From an uncultured Bacilli bacterium (GTDB taxonomy: Bacteria; Bacillota_I; Bacilli_A; RFN20; CAG-826): a DNA stretch of 5,355 nt. Every line of letters begins with the position of its first letter. Position 1 is the stretch's first letter. Position numbers and translations under genes: made by a program. This document shows, piece after piece, positions 1-5,355 of this stretch. The notes under the pieces are model-generated. The model was given only the letters and a program-made list of their open reading frames with translations, made no database searches and was not told where the DNA came from. The stretch spans positions 1-5,355 of the forward strand of contig CAKPJO010000114.1 in NCBI GenBank assembly GCA_934162685.1, written 5' to 3'.

Positions 1-1055
1 TCCCAATATGGTGTACCAAGTCCTACGAAAGCAGGAACAACATATACACCATTAGAATCATCTACTTTTTGTGCAGAAATTTCACTATCAGATGCTTTTG
101 AGATTAGTTTCATTTCATCACGAAGCCATTGAATAGCGGCTCCACCAATGAATACTGATCCTTCTAATGCATAAGTAGTTTTTCCATTTAACGTCCATGC
201 AATAGTGGTTAATAAGCCACTTTTAGATATGGTTGGCTTTTCTCCAATATTCATAAGCATGAAGCAACCAGTTCCATAAGTGTTTTTAATATTACCTTTA
301 GCAAAACATGTTTGACCAAATAATGAGGCTTGTTGATCACCAGCCACTCCAGTAATAGGAATGGTTGTTGAAGCAAACATTAAAGTAGCATCACCATAAT
401 GATAAGAACATTCATGAACAATAGGTAACATACATTTCGGGATGTTAAATAATTTTAATAAATCATCATCCCATTTTTTTTCAAAAATATTATATAACAT
501 AGTTCGAGAAGCATTAGTAATATCAGTCGCGTGAACTTTGCCTAAAGTAAGCTTATAAATAAGCCAACTATCAATCGTTCCAAATAATAACTTCCCTTCT
601 TCTGCTTCTTTTTGTAAATTATATTTATCTAAGATAAAACGAATTTTCGATGCTGAAAAGTATGGATTAATTACTAGTCCAGTTTTTTCTTTTATATATT
701 CTTTTTTATCTTCTAATGCATCACATATATCTTGTGATTGACGCGATTGCCATACAATAGCGTTACAAACTGGTAAGCCAGTTTCTTTATTCCACACTAC
801 TGTAGTTTCTCTTTGGTTTGTTATACCAATTGAATCAATATTTTTTAAAGTCAAATTTGATCTAATCAATAACTCATTTATAACATCAATAACTGAGGTG
901 TAAACCTCAATTGCATCTTCTTCTACCCAACCTGATTTAGGATAAATAAGCGAAACTTCTCGTTGTGCTTTAAAACGAGGTATCCCAAATTTATCAAATA
1001 AAATTGCTCTAGTTGAAGTAGTGCCTTGATCAATTGCTAAAACAAACTTTTCCAT
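1..1055 (-). CDS. glpK: Glycerol kinase GlpK, C-terminal part cut off by the window edge
   Basis: Glycerol kinase (FGGY family) phosphorylates glycerol with ATP to sn-glycerol 3-phosphate in the cytoplasm, the entry step for glycerol use and lipid backbone supply. I translated 351 complete codons from the ATG at 1055; the family is usually about 500 residues, so roughly 150 are missing beyond the left edge. Seen: the N-terminal phosphate-binding segment AIDQGTTSTRA (residues 7-17), the glycerol-binding NQRETT (80-85, R82/E83), W102 and Y132, the catalytic GDQQ (239-242, D240 as the likely base), TYGTGCF (259-265) and EGSVFIGGAAIQWLRD (298-313) of the ATP domain, ending in GLGTPYW. The start is fixed by an AGGAGGA site 6-7 bases upstream and by the family N-terminus. 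It is the last visible gene of the run, 11 bases after malQ. The loop before GDQQ (about 213-236) lacks the Tyr-His-Phe segment that HPr phosphorylates in enterococcal and Bacillus enzymes. Other FGGY sugar kinases are unlikely given the close glycerol-kinase motifs. Confidence 0.96.
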   Translation of the reverse strand, partial: MEKFVLAIDQGTTSTRAILFDKFGIPRFKAQREVSLIYPKSGWVEEDAIEVYTSVIDVINELLIRSNLTLKNIDSIGITNQRETTVVWNKETGLPVCNAIVWQSRQSQDICDALEDKKEYIKEKTGLVINPYFSASKIRFILDKYNLQKEAEEGKLLFGTIDSWLIYKLTLGKVHATDITNASRTMLYNIFEKKWDDDLLKLFNIPKCMLPIVHECSYHYGDATLMFASTTIPITGVAGDQQASLFGQTCFAKGNIKNTYGTGCFMLMNIGEKPTISKSGLLTTIAWTLNGKTTYALEGSVFIGGAAIQWLRDEMKLISKASDSEISAQKVDDSNGVYVVPAFVGLGTPYW

Positions 1056-1061
1056 GTTTAA

Positions 1062-1068
1062 TCCTCCT
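1062..1068 (-). promoter_or_regulatory. Strong ribosome binding site of glpK, overlapping the malQ stop codon
   Basis: The minus strand reads AGGAGGA here, followed by TTAAAC and the glpK ATG. It is the most complete Shine-Dalgarno match in the window. Its first two bases are the last two of the malQ TAG stop (1067-1069), so ribosomes ending malQ sit on the glpK initiation site. This suggests translational coupling or reinitiation, but that is inference; the strong site could also load ribosomes independently. Confidence 0.85.
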
Positions 1069-2539
1069 AATAACGATTAGTTTTAGAACACATTTCGTAT
1101 AAATATAAATATTTTTCTTTTTTCAAATCATCTTTTTGGAATCTAAATGTCCAGTTACCATCAGCTTCACTTGGAGTATTTATACGTGTACTTCCATCTA
1201 GTTCCAAAACATCTTGAGGCATAAAAATTGTAACATTAGCTTTAGAATCTAATAAACTTTCAATAGATGCTTTAATTAAATCTTCCGTTTTATCAACTTT
1301 AAGATATTGCATAATTTGATATTTAACATCTTCATTTTCTTCTAAGAAATGCTTCATAACATCATTATCATGAGTACCTAAATAAGCAACAGAATTTTCT
1401 TTATAGTTATTTGGTAAATATTTATGTGACGTATCTAAAAAATTAGCAAATTCAAAAATAACTAATCCTGGATATTTAGCATAATCCATTAATTCAAATA
1501 CATCATCAGTTAAAATGCCTAAGTCTTCCGCAATAATTCGTCCGTTCGCGACTTTATTAAATACATCAATAATTTTATTTCTTGGTCCTTCTAACCATTC
1601 TCCGTTTAATGCCGTTCCTTCTTCAGGATTAATAACATAATAGGAAGCAAAGCCACGGAAGTGATCCACACGAATATAATCATATAACTTGCAAGCATGT
1701 TTAATTCTTCTTAACCACCACTTAAAATGATTTTTTTCCATATGAGCATAATCATAAATTGGATTACCCCATAATTGCCCCGTAGCAGAAAAATAATCTG
1801 GTGGTACACCCGCTACTAAAGTAGGATGTCCATCTTTATCTAATAAAAATTCTTTTTGATTTGCCCATACATCACTTGAATCATAGGAAACATAAATTGG
1901 TACATCACCAATAATGCTTACTCCCATCTTATTTGCGTATTTTTTTATTTTTTTATATTGACTAAAAGCAAAATATTGGATAGTAACAAACGAATAAAAT
2001 AATTCAAAATTATCATTTTTAACTTGTTCTAATGCTTTTTTTTGATGCTTTCTTAATGCTTCAGGGAAATCAGTCCATGGAACATTGTTATATAACTTTT
2101 TTAAAGTCAAAAATAAAGCATAATCTTCTACCCAAAACTTGGATTGTTTATAAAATTTATCAATTTTATTTTTTTCTCTTCGCATTGCTCTTTTAGAAGC
2201 TAATTCAAGTAAAATAAAACGATTTTCATATAAATAACCATAATCAATTTTACCAGTATTTCTAGTTTTTGTATGATTTTTAATTTCATCTTCGCTTAAA
2301 TAATGATTACGTTTTAATTGATCTAAATCAATAAAATACGGATTTATTGCAAAAGATGCATAGCTTTGATATGGCGAATCTTTAAAACCCGTTGGGTTCA
2401 TTGGAAGAATTTGCCAATATTTTTGACCAGCATATTTTAATAATCGTACAAATTTCTTAGCTTCACTAGTAAATCCACCAATACCATATTTGCCAGGTAA
2501 TGATGAAAAGTGTAATAAAAGGCCGCTCCCTCTTTCCAT
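1067..2539 (-). CDS. malQ: 4-alpha-glucanotransferase (amylomaltase, GH77)
   Basis: This cytoplasmic enzyme moves alpha-1,4-glucan segments between maltodextrins, releasing glucose and making longer chains that phosphorylase can attack; it serves maltose/maltodextrin or glycogen use. The 490 residues match the usual bacterial amylomaltase of about 500, and the protein begins directly with the GH77 start (GSGLLLHFSSLPGKYGIGGF region, residues 4-22), so there is no extra N-terminal domain. The catalytic set is complete: nucleophile D292 in RVDHFRGF, acid/base E338 in IIAEDLGIL, and transition-state stabiliser D391 in GTHDND. Further family segments are DSPYQSYASFAINPYF (54-69), GDVPIYVSYDSSDVW (211-225), AGVPPDYFSATGQLWGNP (243-260) and a C-terminal NTPSEADGNWTFRF (454-467). 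The ATG is preceded by AAAAAGG (2551-2557) 11 bases upstream, inside the last codons of the aminopeptidase gene, whose stop is only 8 bases away. No phosphorylase, maltose transporter or glycogen gene is visible beside it, so the glucan source is unknown. An A8 run lies at codons 166-168. Confidence 0.96.
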   Translation of the reverse strand: MERGSGLLLHFSSLPGKYGIGGFTSEAKKFVRLLKYAGQKYWQILPMNPTGFKDSPYQSYASFAINPYFIDLDQLKRNHYLSEDEIKNHTKTRNTGKIDYGYLYENRFILLELASKRAMRREKNKIDKFYKQSKFWVEDYALFLTLKKLYNNVPWTDFPEALRKHQKKALEQVKNDNFELFYSFVTIQYFAFSQYKKIKKYANKMGVSIIGDVPIYVSYDSSDVWANQKEFLLDKDGHPTLVAGVPPDYFSATGQLWGNPIYDYAHMEKNHFKWWLRRIKHACKLYDYIRVDHFRGFASYYVINPEEGTALNGEWLEGPRNKIIDVFNKVANGRIIAEDLGILTDDVFELMDYAKYPGLVIFEFANFLDTSHKYLPNNYKENSVAYLGTHDNDVMKHFLEENEDVKYQIMQYLKVDKTEDLIKASIESLLDSKANVTIFMPQDVLELDGSTRINTPSEADGNWTFRFQKDDLKKEKYLYLYEMCSKTNRY

Positions 2540-2547
2540 AAAATTAA

Positions 2548-3798
2548 TTACCTTTTTAATAATTCTTCAATGTCTTTAACTGATTTTGTAATTTCTTTTG
2601 AAAGACATTCTGAACCATTTTCTGTAACTAATACATCATCTTCAATACGTACGCCAATACCATATTCTTTAATGTATAAGCCTGGTTCAACTGTAATAAC
2701 ATTGCCCTTTTCAAGTGGCAATTCGCGTAAAGAAATATCATGAGTATCAAGTCCTAAATGGTGTGATACATTATGATAATAGTATTTCATTAAATCTTCT
2801 TCTTTTTCAACTAGTCCCATATCTTTTAAGCGTTCAAAGAAGAATTCACGTGTTCTTTTTTGTAAGTCAGCAATAGTAAGTCCTGGTTTAATATAATTAA
2901 TAATTAATTCATTGCATTCAAGGACTGTTTCATAAATTTTCTTTTGTAAATCATTATATTTACCATTAATAGGATAAGTACGAGAAATATCTGCTTTATA
3001 AAAATTATGGTCAGAACCTAAATCAAATAATACTAAATCACCATCATGCATCATTCCCATTGGATTAGGATAGTGTAAGATAATAGCGTTACTTCCACTT
3101 GCGGCAATAGTATTAAATGATAATGTAGCATTGTTATCTAAAGAAATCGTGTATTTAAATAAATTAGCCATTTCAAATTCGTATTTATTTGGTGCCAAAT
3201 TACTTAAAATAGCCTTTAATCCTTTATTAGTATTTGTTATAGCCTTACGAAGTTCAGATATTTCAAAGTCAGATTTAACCATACGCATACGTTTTAAATC
3301 TTCACTCATATCATGAATTGTGATTGTTTTATATTTTTCTAATTCTTTTTTATAATCCGCAATAGAAACAAATTTTTCAAAATCGCCTAAATTAGCGGCG
3401 GTTTCATAATCTAAATAAACGTTAACATTGCCATTTATACTCAATTCTTCAATGCGTTTATCTAATACTTTTTCAAAATGTTCTAAGAATAAAACATTTT
3501 CAACATCTGATATTTCACGCGCTTCTTGAGCCTTTAAGCGAATTCCAGTCCATACTTCTTTTAAAGCATCAAATTTTTGAATAAATAAATATTCATCACT
3601 CATAATGCTATTTTTGCTCATTAATAAAATTGTGCTTGCTTGTTTAATACCTGTTAAATAGAAAAAACTATAATCCGGTGTATATTCAAATCCTTCGTCA
3701 GCACTCTTACGTATTTCATTTCCTGAAAAAGAAATAACAATTGAGTTATCTGGTAATCTTTCTAATAATTTTTTTCTTCTAAGTAAATATTCTTCCAT
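2548..3798 (-). CDS. pepP: Xaa-Pro aminopeptidase, M24B (PepP-like)
   Basis: Aminopeptidase P removes the N-terminal residue from peptides with proline in second position; it is a cytoplasmic two-metal (usually Mn) enzyme of peptide turnover. The 416 residues split into an N-terminal AMP_N domain (about 1-130, with FSGNEIRKSADEGFEYTPDY-like core and FFYLTGI at 45-51) and a C-terminal pita-bread domain (about 175-410). All five metal ligands are recognisable by comparison with E. coli PepP: D259 (LFDLGSD), D270 (KADISRTYPING), H346 (HNVSHHLGLDTHD), E371 (TVEPGLYI) and E386 (GVRIEDD). Active-site histidines H242 (LHYPNP), H342 and H353 are also present. The histidine segment has N343 and T352 where the classic signature prefers a small residue and Ile/Val. 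The start is backed by AAAGGA at 3810-3815, 11 bases before the ATG, a rather long spacing. It follows mrp by 20 bases and precedes malQ by 8. PepP and PepQ-type prolidases share this fold; the AMP_N domain and TYPINGKY favour the aminopeptidase. Confidence 0.92.
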   Translation of the reverse strand: MEEYLLRRKKLLERLPDNSIVISFSGNEIRKSADEGFEYTPDYSFFYLTGIKQASTILLMSKNSIMSDEYLFIQKFDALKEVWTGIRLKAQEAREISDVENVLFLEHFEKVLDKRIEELSINGNVNVYLDYETAANLGDFEKFVSIADYKKELEKYKTITIHDMSEDLKRMRMVKSDFEISELRKAITNTNKGLKAILSNLAPNKYEFEMANLFKYTISLDNNATLSFNTIAASGSNAIILHYPNPMGMMHDGDLVLFDLGSDHNFYKADISRTYPINGKYNDLQKKIYETVLECNELIINYIKPGLTIADLQKRTREFFFERLKDMGLVEKEEDLMKYYYHNVSHHLGLDTHDISLRELPLEKGNVITVEPGLYIKEYGIGVRIEDDVLVTENGSECLSKEITKSVKDIEELLKR

Positions 3799-3818
3799 AA
3801 ATTATTTCATCCTTTCAA

Positions 3819-4634
3819 TTATAAACTTTCTATTTTTTCGATTGCTTTATCTAAGTAATCTACATTTAAATCTTCTATTTCACCTTTATCCACTAAACTA
3901 GAGATTAATGGGCGTAAAGGTATTTTGCCTAAAACATTTAAATTAAATTGTTTAGCAATTTCATCAATATGCGATTTGCCATAAACATATATTTTTTCTT
4001 TACAATTTGGGCATTCTACATAAGACATATTTTCCACAAGTCCTAAAATAGGGACATTCATTGTATTAGCCATCTTTATTGCTTTTTTAACAATTGTTGA
4101 TACTAAATCTTGTGGTGAAGTAACAATGATAATGCCATCAACTGGTAATGATTGAAATGTGGTTAACGCTACATCGCCTGTTCCTGGTGGCATATCCACG
4201 ACCATATAATCAACATTATGCCATAAAACATTTGAATAAAATTGTTTAACCAAATCCGCAATCATTGGTCCACGCCAAATAATTGGATCATCATCATTAT
4301 CCAGCAACATATTGGCAGACATAATTTGGATACCGGTTTTAGAAATAGCGGGATAAATAACATTATTATCACCTGTGGCTTTTTCTAATATTCCAAAGGT
4401 TTTTGGAATTGATGGACCAGTTATGTCCGCGTCCAATATCGCAGCGCGATGTCCCGCTTGTTGAAGTTTACTAGCTAGCATTGAAGACACTAAGCTTTTT
4501 CCTACGCCGCCTTTACCAGATATAACTCCAATAATCTTTTTGACTTTTGCCATATCATTTAACTGGGCTTTTTCAATGCGATGGTCACAACTTTCACCGC
4601 ATGATCCACATTTGTGATTACATTCTTCTGACAT
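3819..4634 (-). CDS. mrp: Mrp/ApbC-type P-loop ATPase, Fe-S cluster carrier
   Basis: Mrp/ApbC/Nbp35 proteins are cytoplasmic homodimeric ATPases that hold a labile Fe-S cluster and pass it to apoproteins. The 271 residues show the deviant Walker A motif GKGGVGKS (40-47) with signature Lys41, the switch I DADITGPSIP (68-77), the family segment WRGPM (120-124), the switch II/Walker B DMPPGTGD (147-154), and the bridging cluster site CPNC (208-211) after VENMSYVE. There is no N-terminal DUF59 domain of the kind found in E. coli Mrp. Instead a short tail carries four cysteines, C5, C9, C12 and C16, which recalls the cysteine-rich N-terminus of Nbp35 and of many clostridial Mrp proteins. The ATG touches the stop codon of the yigZ-like gene directly, with AAGAAGGA (4641-4648) placed inside that gene's end, 6 bases upstream. 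ParA/MinD partition proteins share the P-loop but lack the CPxC site, so Mrp is the better call. The client proteins are not indicated by the neighbours. Confidence 0.94.
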   Translation of the reverse strand: MSEECNHKCGSCGESCDHRIEKAQLNDMAKVKKIIGVISGKGGVGKSLVSSMLASKLQQAGHRAAILDADITGPSIPKTFGILEKATGDNNVIYPAISKTGIQIMSANMLLDNDDDPIIWRGPMIADLVKQFYSNVLWHNVDYMVVDMPPGTGDVALTTFQSLPVDGIIIVTSPQDLVSTIVKKAIKMANTMNVPILGLVENMSYVECPNCKEKIYVYGKSHIDEIAKQFNLNVLGKIPLRPLISSLVDKGEIEDLNVDYLDKAIEKIESL

Positions 4635-5240
4635 TTATATTCCTTCTTTCGTATACGCTACTTTTTTTAATACTTTTTTAATTAAAACTTTTCCATAAAA
4701 TTTACTAGCTATTTCCTCACTATAATCTTCTAAAGAAAAAGTAGTAACTAACACATTTTCTAAGAAATCTACTTTATCAATCTGAATACCTTTTGTCTTT
4801 AAGAAATTACGTATTATATCGTAATTAGGGTAATCAACAGAAAATTCGATTTCATATCCTTCGGCTATTTTAACAATTTCACTTGCGGATATTGTTTTAA
4901 TTGTTGTTTCAACATATGTTCTTAATAATCTTCCCGAGCCTAAAAGAATGCCTCCAAAGTATCTAACCACTACTATTAATACGTTTGTTAAATTCTTCTT
5001 CTCTAAAACATCTAGCATCGGTTTCCCCGCTGTTCCTTGTGGTTCACCATCATCACTATATTTTTTGTTACCATCTATCGTCGCGGCATAACAGTAATGG
5101 CGAGCTTTAGGATATTTTTTTTTGATACTAGTGATGATATCTTTAATTTCTTCAATATTTTCAATATGAGTAATAATTCCAATAAATCTTGAACGTTCTA
5201 CTTCTATTTCCGATACTGTTTCTTTAATAATTGAATACAA
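4635..5240 (-). CDS. yigZ: YigZ/IMPACT family protein (UPF0029 plus DUF1949), TTG start
   Basis: Members of this family (E. coli YigZ, B. subtilis YvyE, eukaryotic IMPACT/YIH1) have an N-terminal UPF0029 domain with an RNase PH/EF-G domain IV-like fold and a C-terminal ferredoxin-like DUF1949 domain. A link to translation or nucleic-acid binding is proposed; no firm bacterial reaction is established. The 201 residues match the usual length of about 200-210. Seen: ERSRFIG (15-21), PKARHYCYA (44-52), the conserved YSDDGEPQGTAGKPML (61-76), and VVVRYFGGILLGSGRL (90-105); residues 72-101 fit the UPF0029 signature spacing. DUF1949 covers about 125-195. The start is TTG at 5240: an in-frame TGA lies one codon upstream, the first internal Met is residue 75 within the signature, and GGTGAT sits 5 bases before TTG. 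It is the first gene of the run, with an extended -10 promoter upstream, and abuts mrp. A run of nine A bases covers codons 40-42. Confidence 0.93.
   Translation of the reverse strand: MYSIIKETVSEIEVERSRFIGIITHIENIEEIKDIITSIKKKYPKARHYCYAATIDGNKKYSDDGEPQGTAGKPMLDVLEKKNLTNVLIVVVRYFGGILLGSGRLLRTYVETTIKTISASEIVKIAEGYEIEFSVDYPNYDIIRNFLKTKGIQIDKVDFLENVLVTTFSLEDYSEEIASKFYGKVLIKKVLKKVAYTKEGI
4641..4648 (-). promoter_or_regulatory. Ribosome binding site of mrp inside the end of the yigZ-like gene
   Basis: The minus strand reads AAGAAGGA, then six bases (ATATAA), then the mrp ATG. The last three of these bases are the tail of the preceding gene's stop codon region, so the two reading frames abut with no intergenic base. 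This fixes the mrp start and points to coupled translation of the pair. Confidence 0.8.
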
Positions 5241-5245
5241 ATTTC

Positions 5246-5251
5246 ATCACC
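5246..5251 (-). promoter_or_regulatory. Ribosome binding site deciding the TTG start of the yigZ-like gene
   Basis: The minus strand reads GGTGAT five bases before the TTG, a good match to the downstream half of the AGGAGGTGAT anti-16S complement. It overlaps an out-of-frame ATG (5245-5247) that opens a seven-codon ORF ending inside the gene; that ATG lies too close to the site to be the favoured start. Confidence 0.65.
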
Positions 5252-5264
5252 AATTTATTTTAGC

Positions 5265-5273
5265 ATTATAGCA
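5265..5273 (-). promoter_or_regulatory. Extended -10 promoter driving the five-gene run
   Basis: The minus strand reads TGCTATAAT: a perfect TATAAT hexamer (5265-5270) preceded by the TGn extension. Transcription would begin near 5258, giving a leader of only about 18 bases before the TTG start, with the ribosome binding site inside it. The -35 region at 16-17 bp spacing falls in the terminator hairpin arm (TTAAGG or CTTAAG), a poor match to TTGACA, which fits an extended -10 promoter that does not need a -35. No operator is evident. The match is strong for housekeeping sigma, but activity is inferred. Confidence 0.72.
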
Positions 5274-5283
5274 AACAAAATAA

Positions 5284-5307
5284 AACCCTTAAGAAATCTT
5301 AAGGGTT
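5284..5307 (-). terminator. Intrinsic terminator hairpin, possibly working in both directions
   Basis: AACCCTTAAG (5284-5293) pairs perfectly with CTTAAGGGTT (5298-5307) around a four-base loop. On the minus strand it stands 7 bases after the stop codon of the partial upstream gene and is followed by a U-rich tail (TTTATTTTGTTT, 5283-5272). On the plus strand the tail GTTATTTTT is also T-rich, so a transcript arriving from the left would meet a terminator too. The stem has only three to four G-C pairs, so its strength is moderate. Confidence 0.8.
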
Positions 5308-5314
5308 GTTATTT

Positions 5315-5355
5315 TTAATATCCTTTTGTTGCTAATATTGCATCAAGCATATTAT
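5315..5355 (-). CDS. C-terminal end of an unidentified gene, cut by the window edge
   Basis: An open frame enters from the right edge and ends with NMLDAILATKGY and TAA (5315-5317). Only 12 complete codons are visible, too few to name a family, and I do not recognise the tail. Support for it being a real gene end is contextual: it shares the strand of all other genes, and a terminator hairpin follows the stop after 7 bases. The other two minus-strand frames close within this stretch (TAA, TGA and TAG are seen). It would belong to a separate upstream transcription unit. Confidence 0.5.
   Translation of the reverse strand, partial: NMLDAILATKGY

Noticed and set aside
1096..1126. Possible internal promoter for glpK (TTGAAA at 1121-1126, TATACG at 1096-1101 on the minus strand)
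   Set aside because: The -10 matches only four of six positions and the 19-bp spacer is too long; such matches are expected by chance in AT-rich coding DNA.
3131..3316. 61-codon open frame on the plus strand
   Set aside because: It lies wholly inside the aminopeptidase gene on the opposite strand, has no clear ribosome binding site, and encodes no recognisable motif; it is a shadow of the real gene.
3802..3810. Start-stop mini-ORF ATG AAA TAA between mrp and the aminopeptidase gene
   Set aside because: It is only two codons long and arises from the GGATGA of the ribosome binding site; nothing supports a regulatory role.
1..5355. Use of TGA as tryptophan (mycoplasma code)
   Set aside because: The tryptophans I translated in conserved motifs are all TGG, and full-length proteins are obtained with the standard code.
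1..5355. Mobile element, CRISPR array, tRNA/rRNA or defence system
   Set aside because: Genes of expected length and conserved sequence fill 1-5240 with gaps of at most 20 bases, and the remaining right-hand 115 bases hold only a promoter, one hairpin and a gene end. I saw no spaced repeats, terminal inverted repeats or transposase motifs.

Overview
The window is AT-rich bacterial DNA that looks like a low-GC Gram-positive (Bacillota/Bacilli or a Mycoplasmatota-related lineage that keeps the standard code). The signs are strong purine-rich ribosome binding sites, a preference for A/T-ending codons, stop codons TAA and TAG, and tryptophan written as TGG throughout the genes I translated, so there is no evidence for the mycoplasma reading of TGA. 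The species cannot be told from the sequence.

All supported genes lie on the minus strand and are read from the right edge leftward. At the far right (5315-5355) is the last 12 codons of an unidentified gene. A perfect 10-bp hairpin (5284-5307) follows it, and an extended -10 promoter (5265-5273) starts right behind the hairpin. From there five genes follow almost without gaps: a YigZ/IMPACT-family protein (TTG start, 4635-5240), an Mrp/ApbC-type Fe-S carrier ATPase (3819-4634), an M24B Xaa-Pro aminopeptidase (2548-3798), a 4-alpha-glucanotransferase MalQ (1067-2539), and glycerol kinase GlpK (1-1055, running off the left edge). The gaps are 0, 20, 8 and 11 bases, so one transcript is the simplest reading.

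The genes do not form a single pathway. The first three are housekeeping (a translation-linked IMPACT-type protein, Fe-S cluster delivery, proline-peptide turnover). The last two feed carbon into the cell's central metabolism (maltodextrin/glycogen rearrangement and glycerol phosphorylation). The proteins have normal lengths and, except where noted, intact catalytic residues. I see no mobile element, CRISPR array, RNA gene or clearly new system. The points worth a second look are small: the terminator-promoter overlap, the TTG start with an overlapping short ORF, long A-tracts inside genes, and a GlpK regulatory loop that lacks the expected histidine.
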